Assembly (NCBI GenBank): GCA_041737175.1
Contig: JBGSSF010000034.1
Span: 62,001 to 126,000 of the forward strand
DNA length: 64,000 nt
DNA from: UBA5072 sp041737175
GTDB lineage: Bacteria > Bacteroidota > Bacteroidia > Bacteroidales > UBA10428
Reading direction: 5' to 3'
Below, piece by piece: positions 16,810 through 25,294 of the stretch. The notes under the pieces are model-generated. The model had not been told where the DNA came from, did no database searches, and saw only the letters and a program-made list of their open reading frames with translations. Both the position numbers and the translations under genes were made by a program. Position 1 is the first letter of the stretch, and each line of letters opens with the position of its first letter.

Positions 16810-18111
16810 TTAAAATGTTTTACTTTTAATCATTCCCTCAGCCAGCCTGGTTTCAATGATTTCATCCCCGGCGACCTGTGACGGATTTTTCAGGGCTGCG
16901 CCTTGATGATAGGTGATCGAGTACCCTCTTTTCAGTATCAGGAAGGGATTGAGATATTCATTCTTTTTTTCAAGCACCTCTATTTGGTGTCTGTGAGCGA
17001 CCAGAAGTTCTTTGATTCCTGCTCTCAGGTGACTGATCCTTTCATTGATTATGCCTGATTCCCGGGTAAGCAATTGCTTCACCAATCCCGTAAGGCTTAT
17101 GCCCAGGTATCTTAAATTTCCGGCAGAGGCTGCCAACCGTTCTTTTACAGCAGGTTTCAGCAACAACAGGAACCTGTTCAACCGTTCTTTTTCTTCCTTT
17201 ACTGTTTGAGTTACGCTATCGAACATAGCCATAGAAAGTTCATTAATCCTGTCATCGGCCTGCCGGTATTGGTTTATCAGAAATTCTGCCACGGCTGTAG
17301 GTGTTTTTAAGCGTGTATGTGCCACCAGGTCGGTGATGGTTTCATCCTGTTCGTGGCCAATTCCCGTAATGACCGGTAAGGGAATCTGACACACATGGGA
17401 AGCCAATAGGTAACTGTTGAAGCAATTCAGATCCGATTGAGAACCACCTCCCCGGATGAGGGCCACGACATCAAAAAAGTTCTCATGGATATAAATTTGA
17501 TCCAGGGCATGAATGATCGATTGTTCCGCCTCGTCACCCTGCATGACTGCTGGAAAAAGCTTTACATAGAACTTATATCCATAGAGATTGCCGGTGAGCT
17601 GATCCAGGAAGTCGCCCAGGCCCGCTGCAGTTTTGGAAGATATCACAGCCACTTTGCCAGGCAATTCGGGCAAAGACAATGACCTATTCATGTCAAAGAC
17701 ACCTTCAGCGACCAGGCGGTTGATGATGGCCTGCTTCTGCAATGCCAGCTCACCAACTGTAAAAGAGGGTTCAATATCGGTAATATTCAGACTGAAACCA
17801 TATAGCTCATGAAATTCGGCAGTAACCTTCACCATGATCCTGATACCGGCTGCAAGCCTTATTTTTGCAGTAGTTTCGAAATAGGGCTGCAACATGCGGA
17901 ACACGGACGACCAAATGGTAGCCCTGGCTTTGGCTTTGATGGATTCACCCGTAGATTCTTTCTCGATAAGTTCCAGGTAACAGTGTCCGCTGTAATTTAT
18001 TTTTAATTCACTGATCTCAGCTGTGATCCAGTATGAACCTGACAAAGAGCTTTTCAGAACGGTTTTAATCTGCCCCAGAAGCTGATGAAGAGATAAGGCC
18101 TGGTTTTCCAT
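16810..18111 (-). CDS. xseA: exodeoxyribonuclease VII large subunit XseA
   Basis: Catalytic subunit (433 aa). Residues 1-110 form the OB-fold single-strand-binding domain (SGSYWITAEISELKINYSGH). The catalytic core follows, with VAVISSKTAAGLGDFLDQL, VVALIRGGGSQSDLNCFNSYLLA and TGIGHEQDETITDLVAHTRLKTPTA, and then a long helical region. The end has LKRGYSITY, a family hallmark. It starts 3 bp after the subtilase stop, so a small operon with the subtilase and MORN genes is likely. Somewhat shorter than the E. coli enzyme but complete. Confidence 0.95.
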   Translation of the reverse strand: MENQALSLHQLLGQIKTVLKSSLSGSYWITAEISELKINYSGHCYLELIEKESTGESIKAKARATIWSSVFRMLQPYFETTAKIRLAAGIRIMVKVTAEFHELYGFSLNITDIEPSFTVGELALQKQAIINRLVAEGVFDMNRSLSLPELPGKVAVISSKTAAGLGDFLDQLTGNLYGYKFYVKLFPAVMQGDEAEQSIIHALDQIYIHENFFDVVALIRGGGSQSDLNCFNSYLLASHVCQIPLPVITGIGHEQDETITDLVAHTRLKTPTAVAEFLINQYRQADDRINELSMAMFDSVTQTVKEEKERLNRFLLLLKPAVKERLAASAGNLRYLGISLTGLVKQLLTRESGIINERISHLRAGIKELLVAHRHQIEVLEKKNEYLNPFLILKRGYSITYHQGAALKNPSQVAGDEIIETRLAEGMIKSKTF

Positions 18112-18114
18112 TCG

Positions 18115-19836
18115 TCAGAACTTAATGATTTTAACAATGGAATTGGCCTGGGATGCATTGCATTTCAATAAATAGAATCCTCTTGGCAAACCGGAGAGCT
18201 GTTCTCCATCAATTTTCAGGTATTTTCTTCCGGGTAAGGCAGGAAAAAAGTACTGTGCAATTTCTTTGCCTGTCAGATCATACATCCTGATATCAACGGG
18301 ACCATCCATCGCAGGATTGTAAATCAGGTAAAGCAGATCATGGAAGGGATTGGGAAAGGCAGACACTTTTTCAACAAAACCGGAATTATCCCCATTGGCC
18401 TTCAGCAATACACCGGCCAGGTTAAAATCCGGGATCCCGTAACCGTAGTCTTCATCAGGAAGGGCATACCTGTCAGAGCTTTCCCGTATGGCAGCTAGCA
18501 GTTCAACAGCTGAGGCTTGCGGATTGGCTTGCCAAAGGCAAGCCGAAAGTCCTGCAATTACAGGGGCCGACAGGGAAGTACCATTGCCCTGCCGGATGCC
18601 ACCATCAGATCCGGCCATGTAGGTTCCCAGTCCGATGGCCATTACATCGGGTTTGATATTGCCGTCTGATGAGGGACCGCGACTGCTAAAATAAGCGATA
18701 TAACGGTTCTCATCAACAGCGCCTATGGCCAGCACGCTGTCGCCGTCTGCCGGGGCACCAATGTATTTCCATTCGGAATTTCCCTGGTTACCGGCACTAA
18801 CGATCACCAGCATCCCTTTGGAAGCAGCGATATCAGCAGCCCGGGAAATACGTGTGGTATTGCCGTCCATATCATCCCAGCTATGATCCTGTAACGGATC
18901 ATCAAAAACCGTATACCCCAGGGAGGAGTTGATGATATCCGCGCCTGCGCTGTCGGCGAACTCCGCGGCCGCAATCCAGTTATCCTCCTCAATCAGGTAT
19001 TCCGAACCGGTATCTTCAGACCGCAACAGCCAAAAATCAGCTTCCGGAGCCGTACCGATAAGCTCTCCGGCAAGGGTGCCCCCAATAATGGAAAGCACAT
19101 GCATCCCATGGGTATGACCTCCGAATACACCGGCACCCGGGTTTACAAAGTCGCGTGTACCCAGTATCCGGTTGTTATCCCATAGGTTGCTAAAAGCCGG
19201 GAGCTGGTCAACGTCAAAAAATCCGGCATCAAGCACAGCGATGGTAATACCCTCACCCTTGTGACCCCGGTTATGCAGCAAATGCCCATTGTGGATTGCT
19301 GATTGCCACCATGAAAGGCCATAATCCGTAACGGGTGATTCGCTCAATTTTTGTACACCCGAAGAAGCAGAGGTCCTTAATGAGCTGACAGGCAGTGATG
19401 TATTCTGATGAAATCCTTTTACAAAGGTCAGTTTTGAAATCCGGTTCAAGGTGCTGTCATGTTCAATCAGAACAGTTGCTGCGTTGAACCATCTGGAAAC
19501 AGTCAGTATTTCTGCACCGGCGGAACGCAGGCTATCCAGGTATGCAGGCGTAACAGGAATATCATTCTGTGCAACCGGAATATTCTGTTTATTGCGCCTT
19601 TCCAATGCTTTTTGCGAGAGAAATTCCGCAGGATTATCAGTAGAAAATGGATTATCGTTTTTGTTGCTGAATTCGATCCGGTACTTTGATGGTGCAGTTT
19701 GTTCAAAGAGCTGCTGAGCCGACAGTGTGGAAAGGCTGATGCCAAGGATGAATGGCAGTATCAATCCGAACCGGGGCGGAATGGGCAGGGTGATGGTTAA
19801 TCTACCTGCCAGGTGGTATAAGAAAATTACTCTCAT
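18115..19836 (-). CDS. secreted subtilisin-like serine protease with type IX sorting tail
   Basis: An S8 family protease of about 573 residues. The start at 19836 is preferred because it overlaps the upstream gene least and still provides a signal peptide ending in LSTLSAQQ; upstream Mets at 19860, 19866 and 19914 are alternatives. The catalytic triad is visible: Asp in IAVLDAGF, His in GGHTHGMHV, Ser in GNGTSLSAPVIAG. The last 80-90 residues (AFPNPFHDLLYLIYN, then VDIRMYDLTGKEI, ending IVKIIKF) are a Por-type C-terminal domain that directs proteins through the type IX system to the cell surface. Confidence 0.9.
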   Translation of the reverse strand: MRVIFLYHLAGRLTITLPIPPRFGLILPFILGISLSTLSAQQLFEQTAPSKYRIEFSNKNDNPFSTDNPAEFLSQKALERRNKQNIPVAQNDIPVTPAYLDSLRSAGAEILTVSRWFNAATVLIEHDSTLNRISKLTFVKGFHQNTSLPVSSLRTSASSGVQKLSESPVTDYGLSWWQSAIHNGHLLHNRGHKGEGITIAVLDAGFFDVDQLPAFSNLWDNNRILGTRDFVNPGAGVFGGHTHGMHVLSIIGGTLAGELIGTAPEADFWLLRSEDTGSEYLIEEDNWIAAAEFADSAGADIINSSLGYTVFDDPLQDHSWDDMDGNTTRISRAADIAASKGMLVIVSAGNQGNSEWKYIGAPADGDSVLAIGAVDENRYIAYFSSRGPSSDGNIKPDVMAIGLGTYMAGSDGGIRQGNGTSLSAPVIAGLSACLWQANPQASAVELLAAIRESSDRYALPDEDYGYGIPDFNLAGVLLKANGDNSGFVEKVSAFPNPFHDLLYLIYNPAMDGPVDIRMYDLTGKEIAQYFFPALPGRKYLKIDGEQLSGLPRGFYLLKCNASQANSIVKIIKF

Positions 19837-20596
19837 CGGGTTCCTCAAATTTACCCTCATTAGCATCGATGGTGCGGAAAAGCTCCTGCTGTTTTTCGGT
19901 AAGCTGGTCTTCATTCAGGGGAGTTCCGTTGACATATTCCATTTCAGCTTCAACGGTTCCGTTTTCCGTAAAAAATGTCCATTTCCCCTGTCGCCTGTCA
20001 TTCACGTAATAACCTTTCAGGTAGGGAGTGCCATTATCATAATTAACCAAAAAATCGCCTTCAAGTTTCTGGTCAACATAAGATCCCTTCATCTTCAATT
20101 TCCCGTTAGGGAAGTATTGTTTCCATTCACCGTGTTTTTTATCATTTTTCCAGTCGAGTATCTCTGAAACGATACCATTGCTGTAATAGTTGGTCATCCT
20201 GCCATGCCGTAGGCCTTTCTGATAATTCTCTGTTGCAGTCAGTGATTTGTCATAATAACTGTAATACGACCAGGTACTGTCCTTCAAAGAATTAAAGAAA
20301 ACACCCTCGGCAGCAAGGTTTCCGTCTTCGTATAGCAGACTGGCGCGGGCATATTCGCTTTTTGCATCATAATTAAGGATTGCTTTTAATGCACCGGTTT
20401 CAAAGTACCTGTATATGGTCCCGACTGGCTTGTCGTCCTTGAAGAATCCTTTATACATGAGCTTCCCGTTGGGATAAGCCTTTTTCCACCAGCCCTGTTT
20501 CAGTTTATTGGCATCAGTCTGGTTGAAAAGGGTGTCCGGTTGGGAGTTTGCAACAGAGCATATGAACAACAGGAAGCCCAGCAAATAAGTACGCAT
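19802..20596 (-). CDS. MORN/YwqK-type repeat protein, exported
   Basis: A 264-residue protein starting MRTYLLGFLLFIC, a signal peptide ending near VANSQ. The body is a run of repeats of about 20-23 residues with a core like 'G.w..YypNGklk.kG.y', as in MORN proteins labelled YwqK. Examples are KKAYPNGKLMYKGFF, KQYFPNGKLKMKGSY and VNYDNGTPYLKGYY. No enzyme motif is seen. Its 3' end overlaps the subtilase start by 35 bp. Family members in Bacteroidota are of unknown function; the toxin-antitoxin label sometimes given is not supported here. Confidence 0.75.
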   Translation of the reverse strand: MRTYLLGFLLFICSVANSQPDTLFNQTDANKLKQGWWKKAYPNGKLMYKGFFKDDKPVGTIYRYFETGALKAILNYDAKSEYARASLLYEDGNLAAEGVFFNSLKDSTWSYYSYYDKSLTATENYQKGLRHGRMTNYYSNGIVSEILDWKNDKKHGEWKQYFPNGKLKMKGSYVDQKLEGDFLVNYDNGTPYLKGYYVNDRRQGKWTFFTENGTVEAEMEYVNGTPLNEDQLTEKQQELFRTIDANEGKFEEPDESNFLIPPGR

Positions 20597-20700
20597 TTTA
20601 TGGATATTAGAATTATGTGATAAAGATAGCAAAAAAGGAATTTTTGCCGGCTAACCTTGTGAATATATCAGGAACCGGCACAGTGTATTTTGACAAACGG

Positions 20701-20731
20701 TTTCTATTAACAGGCCGGCCCTACGGGCCTA
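20701..20731. repeat. palindromic intergenic module
   Basis: TATTAACAGG followed by the palindrome GGCCC-TAC-GGGCC (20717-20729) in the gap upstream of the beta-lactamase stop. The same TATTAACAGG leader precedes different palindromes at 60348 and 60481, so these belong to one dispersed family. Confidence 0.6.
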
Positions 20732-20737
20732 TATTTC

Positions 20738-22018
20738 TCAATCGTCCAGGGCGGCATACACCAATACCCTGAACTTGTCGGCTATTTCACCGTGGGAGAG
20801 GGGAAATTGCTGGCAGAACAACAGACAAACCAGCTGCTCTTCGGGATCAGCCCAATAGGTGGTTCCCCAGAAGCCTCCCCAGGCGAACGATCCTTCCGAA
20901 ACACCCAGCCGGGCTTGTCCTGCCTCCGTGGTGATCTCGAAACCCAGACCGAATTTGTCCACTCCCAGATCCAGGTTTCCGATCTGGTTGGAGATCATCA
21001 GGTCAACAGTTCTTGCTGCCAACAGGCGTTTCCCATTGTACTCGCCGCCATCCAGCAACATCTGCAGAAAAGCTGCATAATCGGTTATGGTGGAGCTCAA
21101 TCCCGCCCCACCTGAATAATAAGTTCCCTTTGCGAGGGGATAATCGGCATCCAGACCTGCCAGCACCTGCTTGTCCCATTTCACGGCTAAATGACTGGCA
21201 TCCTCTGTTGATACGGATACAAGTCGGGTTTGTTTTTCTTTGGGGAGGTAGAAATAAGTGTCTTTCATTCCCAGAGGATCAAATATCCGTTGCTTTAAAA
21301 ACAGATCAAAAGACATCCCCGAAACGACTTCAACCAGATATCCCAGCACATCGCAATTCAAACCATAGGTAAAACGTTCACCCGGCTGATGCGCCAGGGG
21401 CAGTTTAGCCAGTCGTTTAATGGCGTCACCCAGCATCAGCGGTTTGCTTTCAAAACCTACAGGAATTTCCGATTTGGCATAAATTGCGTTCATCATGGTA
21501 GACCCGATACCGGCATAATCAATCCCTGATGTATGGGTCAGCAGATCACGAATGGTAATTTCCCGCAAAGCAGGAATAGTAGTATAGGTAGTATCCGTTG
21601 CATTGTACTGATCAACCACCGTGGGATTGGCAAACTCAGGTATGAATTTTGAAACAGGATCATCCAGCAAAAACTTACCTTCTTCAAATAGCATCATTAC
21701 TGCCACACTGGTAATTGCCTTGGTTTGTGAAGCGATACGGAAAATAGCATCCTTTGTCATGGGCGTCTTCTTTTCGGCATCACTGACACCAAAAGATTTG
21801 TAATAGACAATTTTGCCATTGCGCGCAATGTAAGCAACAGCGCCATTGATCCACCTGTTATTCATACTTTCCAGCAATACGGTGTCAATACGTCTGAGTC
21901 TTTCAACCGACATCTTTTCAGAGGCAGGGGAAACCGTTTCGGGATTATTCGGAGAAGTGCAGGAAATTATACCTATTCCTGAAATGATCATAAGGAGAAC
22001 AGGGAGGATGTTTTTCAT
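20738..22018 (-). CDS. class C beta-lactamase-family serine hydrolase, lipoprotein
   Basis: A 426-residue lipoprotein: signal ending in IISC with Cys20 as the lipidated residue. The beta-lactamase/esterase fold shows the SxxK nucleophile motif (Ser97-Gln-Thr-Lys100), a Tyr motif in RFTYGLNCDVLGY, GGAGLSSTITDYAAFLQMLLDGG, and a C-terminal AWGGFWGT box. Members of this family are mostly esterases or D-aminopeptidases rather than true beta-lactamases; the substrate is unknown. It stands alone on the minus strand. Confidence 0.88.
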   Translation of the reverse strand: MKNILPVLLMIISGIGIISCTSPNNPETVSPASEKMSVERLRRIDTVLLESMNNRWINGAVAYIARNGKIVYYKSFGVSDAEKKTPMTKDAIFRIASQTKAITSVAVMMLFEEGKFLLDDPVSKFIPEFANPTVVDQYNATDTTYTTIPALREITIRDLLTHTSGIDYAGIGSTMMNAIYAKSEIPVGFESKPLMLGDAIKRLAKLPLAHQPGERFTYGLNCDVLGYLVEVVSGMSFDLFLKQRIFDPLGMKDTYFYLPKEKQTRLVSVSTEDASHLAVKWDKQVLAGLDADYPLAKGTYYSGGAGLSSTITDYAAFLQMLLDGGEYNGKRLLAARTVDLMISNQIGNLDLGVDKFGLGFEITTEAGQARLGVSEGSFAWGGFWGTTYWADPEEQLVCLLFCQQFPLSHGEIADKFRVLVYAALDD

Positions 22019-22125
22019 GGCGATGATTTTTAAGGGAAGTTACATGAATAGTCCGGTTATCATCGCTGAAAGTAATAAATTGCAGGAGATTTTCAAAAAA
22101 AAATTGCGGTTTGCGGGTTGTAAGT

Positions 22126-23058
22126 TTATGGGTTGTGTGTTGCCTTTAGTTCTACTATTAATTGTGCAATGCCATTTTCCGGGGATAAGGGAACATAGTT
22201 GAACTTTTTCTCGAATTTACTGCTGTTAAAAATATAATCCCGGTCATACTGGTACAGCATTTCTTTAAATTCCCGGAAGACGGGAATAAAGATTCCCATT
22301 AACGCCAGAAGCCAGTTCGGGATTACAAACAGCCGGGGCTTTTTATTCATTAATTTGGCAAATAATTCAACCCATTGCTTCCCTGTAAGCGGCGTTCGAT
22401 CGGTCGGCAGGTGCCAGATCTGATTAAAGGTATCGGTTGTATTGCCGAGCAATGCAACAGCTCTTGCAGCATCAACAGCCGCTGTGAATGTATGTGCCTT
22501 TGCAGCATCTGCAAACCACATGCATTTTTTGTTTTTCAGCAGGTTTTTATACACCATTTCCACCAGGACACTGTTTTTAATACCATAGAAATCAGCACAA
22601 CGGGCAATGATAACCTGCACTCTGCCGCTCTTCATTTCATCCATGATCATCTGATTGATTTCTGACCTCACACGTCCCTTCTTACTGGTAGGTTTTATGG
22701 GCGTGTCTTCCGTGAGATTGTGCATGGAATTTCTGTCGAGGGCATATACGTTATCAAAGAAAACAAGTCGTGCTTTATGTTTTCCGCAGCTGTCAAGCAC
22801 ATTCCGCATCAGTTTAGGCCATTCCCTGCGCCATACTTTGATGTTATAGGCAAATCCTACTGTCAGATAAACCACTTCGGAACCCGATATGGCTTTGTCT
22901 ACCTGGGCAGCCTCAGTGATGTCCGCGCTGAACAATTCGTCGGTATCATTGACTTTTTTTGGATTGCGGCTTACAAGCCGTATTTTATCGGTGAAATTTC
23001 TGAGTTCTTTTGCTAGAGGAGTGCCGATTGCACCTCCGGAGCCGAGGATGGTTTGCAT
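22126..23058 (-). CDS. NAD-dependent epimerase/dehydratase family protein
   Basis: A 310-residue protein of the extended short-chain dehydrogenase type. The N-terminal nucleotide-binding loop is GSGGAIGTPLAKEL, followed by LVSRNPKK (a basic second strand, suggesting NADP) and ADITEAAQVDKAISGSEVVYLTVG. The classical YxxxK is not clear: SKKGRVRSEINQ sits where it is expected, so many members with this layout may be non-catalytic or act on isoprenoid-like substrates. An array of nine 9-bp repeats lies immediately upstream of the start. Confidence 0.82.
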   Translation of the reverse strand: MQTILGSGGAIGTPLAKELRNFTDKIRLVSRNPKKVNDTDELFSADITEAAQVDKAISGSEVVYLTVGFAYNIKVWRREWPKLMRNVLDSCGKHKARLVFFDNVYALDRNSMHNLTEDTPIKPTSKKGRVRSEINQMIMDEMKSGRVQVIIARCADFYGIKNSVLVEMVYKNLLKNKKCMWFADAAKAHTFTAAVDAARAVALLGNTTDTFNQIWHLPTDRTPLTGKQWVELFAKLMNKKPRLFVIPNWLLALMGIFIPVFREFKEMLYQYDRDYIFNSSKFEKKFNYVPLSPENGIAQLIVELKATHNP

Positions 23059-23064
23059 GGATTG

Positions 23065-23145
23065 TTGTGATTGTTGTGATTGTTGTGATTGTTGTGATTG
23101 TTGTGATTGTTGTGATTGTTGTGATTGTTGTGATTGTTGTGATTG
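23065..23145. repeat. tandem repeat, nine copies of a 9-mer
   Basis: Nine exact copies of TTGTGATTG, preceded by a partial copy that runs to the epimerase start codon (on the minus strand the unit reads CAATCACAA). The gap is shared by the divergent epimerase and GH97 genes. Copy number at such arrays tends to vary by slippage, so spacing to promoter or ribosome-binding elements could vary between cells. Confidence 0.95.
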
Positions 23146-23247
23146 TTTTTGGGTATTATACCCAAATAATTAACAAACCAGCGGGAAATTGGTTTAAAGT
23201 GATTAATTTGGTTATTTCAATGTTACTGGAACAATTAATATTTTACT

Positions 23248-25245
23248 ATGAAAAGATATGTTCTGCAGTCCTTAAGGATGATTGTGCTGTTGTTATCGAT
23301 ATCTATTATAACCAATACATTGAATGCACAACAAAAAGAGGTTCGCTCACCCAATGGAAAGGTAGTTGTTGCTTTTACGGGCGGAGAAAACCGGAAAATT
23401 TCAGTCATGTTCGGTAACCGACCTGTCCTTGACATCAACGATCCGGCCATGTTCATACAGGGTAAAAAAGCCGGATCAGGTGCATTTACGGCAAAAACAA
23501 GAGCTGTGAACCAGTTACAGCATCCTCTGATCCGGGAGAAAAGGGCCCTTGTAAGCGATCATTACAATGAACTCGCGTTATCCTTTAAAGACCGGACTGG
23601 TCTTGTTATCCGCGTCTATGACGATGGGTTCGCTTACCGGTTTATTACCCGTTTTACCGATGATACGGTTGTTGTGAATACTGAAACAGCTGTCCTGAAT
23701 TTTTCTCCGGGGGATTCACTTTTTTTGCCGATAATAGCCTGCCGGAATGAGAAGGATGTAGATTGTTTTCACACCAGTTTTGAAGAAGATTTTAAACATA
23801 TTCCCGTTAACGGTCTGAATCCGGAAAATCTGGCTTATCTGCCGCTATATGCAAGAACCACCAATGGCATTAGCCTTGCCTTAGCTGAAAGCGATCTGCG
23901 GGATTATCCCGGCATGTTTGTCGCCGGCGGTGACGCGGGAAAGTCATCCTTGAAACTGAGATTTTCTGCATACCCTATAGAAACCTCCATAAGAGGGGAC
24001 TATTTTAAACAGGAGCTTGTAACAAAGCGCGCGGAATACATTGCCAGAACTGCGGGTAAACGGGATTATCCCTGGCGGGTATTTATCATGGGTGAAAATG
24101 ACAAAGATCTGGTGAATTCAGATATGGTATACCGCCTGGCTCCTGAATGCAGGCTCACGGAAACCGGCTGGATTAAACCCGGCCAGATCACCGACGAGTG
24201 GATCACCAACAGCATACTGTATGATGTGGATTTTAAATCGGGCATCAACACAGAGACCTATAAGTACTACATTGATTTTGCCAGCCGGTTTGAGCTCGAC
24301 TATGTTTTCCTGGACGCGGGCTGGTGCGATATCGGAGATTTTTCGAGGATCAGTGCTGGTATGAATATCCAGGAGATTGTCAGATATGGCACTGAAAAGG
24401 GGGTGGGCATCTGGCTTTGGACATCCGCACTGACATTGAAGCACAACATGACCTTCCTGCATCAATTTCACAACTGGGGCATCAAGGGGATCATGGTAGA
24501 TTTTATGGACAGGGAGGATCAGTTGATGGTCCGATTCCTGGAGAAAGTGGCGCAGGAGACAGCCAGTAACAAACTCATGGTATTATTTCATGGGGCCTGC
24601 AAACCCATGGGCCTTCGCAAGGCATATCCCAATCTGATCAACCGCGAGGGTGTTGCCGGCCATGAGTTCAACAAATGGACTGAAAGAATAACTCCCGAGC
24701 ATGACCTGATCATCCCCTTCACCCGCATGATTGCCGGTCCGCTCGATTATGAGGGAGGCGGAATGATCAATGCGCAGAAAAATGCCTTTCGCATCGTGGA
24801 TCCGGTGCCGATGACCCAGGGAACCCGCATTCATCAGCTCGCCATGTATGTGGTGTATGAGAGCCCGCTCCAGTTTTTGGGAGGTAATATTAGCGATTAC
24901 ATCCGGGAACCTGAATATGCTGCTTTTTACGGCAGTATACCTTTTCAATGGGACGAAACCATAGTGCTTGACGGCAAGATCTCCGATTATATCCTGGTGG
25001 CGCGCAAAAGCGGAAATGACTGGTGGGTGGCGGCGATGACCGACTGGACACCCCGGACAATGGAACTGGATTTGTTTTTCCTGGGATCTGGAAAATATCA
25101 GGCAGAGATTTACCAGGACGGTGTGAATGCAGATGCCTATGCTTCAGATTACAGAAGGTTTATGCAGGTAGTTACCCCGGCTGATAAGCTTCAGGTAAAA
25201 ATGGCACCCGGTGGCGGTTTTATTGCACATTTCAGGGTAAAATAA
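23248..25245 (+). CDS. glycoside hydrolase family 97 protein
   Basis: An exported 665-residue glycosidase (signal peptide ending NTLNAQQ) of the SusB-like GH97 family, which cleaves alpha-glucosides or alpha-galactosides. The N-terminal domain begins VRSPNGKVVVAF; the TIM barrel carries LDAGWCD, WLWTSA, GIKGIMVDFMDREDQ, LFHGACKPMG and LINREGVAGHEFNKW; a C-terminal beta domain includes YESPLQFLGG. GH97 contains both inverting and retaining enzymes, and I cannot decide which this is. No SusC/SusD pair is near. Confidence 0.9.
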   Translation: MKRYVLQSLRMIVLLLSISIITNTLNAQQKEVRSPNGKVVVAFTGGENRKISVMFGNRPVLDINDPAMFIQGKKAGSGAFTAKTRAVNQLQHPLIREKRALVSDHYNELALSFKDRTGLVIRVYDDGFAYRFITRFTDDTVVVNTETAVLNFSPGDSLFLPIIACRNEKDVDCFHTSFEEDFKHIPVNGLNPENLAYLPLYARTTNGISLALAESDLRDYPGMFVAGGDAGKSSLKLRFSAYPIETSIRGDYFKQELVTKRAEYIARTAGKRDYPWRVFIMGENDKDLVNSDMVYRLAPECRLTETGWIKPGQITDEWITNSILYDVDFKSGINTETYKYYIDFASRFELDYVFLDAGWCDIGDFSRISAGMNIQEIVRYGTEKGVGIWLWTSALTLKHNMTFLHQFHNWGIKGIMVDFMDREDQLMVRFLEKVAQETASNKLMVLFHGACKPMGLRKAYPNLINREGVAGHEFNKWTERITPEHDLIIPFTRMIAGPLDYEGGGMINAQKNAFRIVDPVPMTQGTRIHQLAMYVVYESPLQFLGGNISDYIREPEYAAFYGSIPFQWDETIVLDGKISDYILVARKSGNDWWVAAMTDWTPRTMELDLFFLGSGKYQAEIYQDGVNADAYASDYRRFMQVVTPADKLQVKMAPGGGFIAHFRVK

Positions 25246-25249
25246 AAAA

Positions 25250-25266
25250 CCCCGCCAATGGCGGGG
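25250..25266 (-). terminator. intrinsic terminator of dnaK
   Basis: A stem CCCCGCC / GGCGGGG with a 3-nt loop lies 28 bp beyond the dnaK stop. Read on the minus strand it is followed by TTTTTT, the classic form. It may also help end the convergent GH97 transcript. Confidence 0.85.
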
Positions 25267-25294
25267 CTCATTATTAATACACAAAATCACAAAC

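Noticed and set aside
22889..23417. Plus-strand frames encoding Asp-Cys-Cys or Ile-Val-Val repeats
   Set aside because: They are translations of the 9-bp tandem array in the gap between the epimerase and GH97 genes; nothing around them looks coding.
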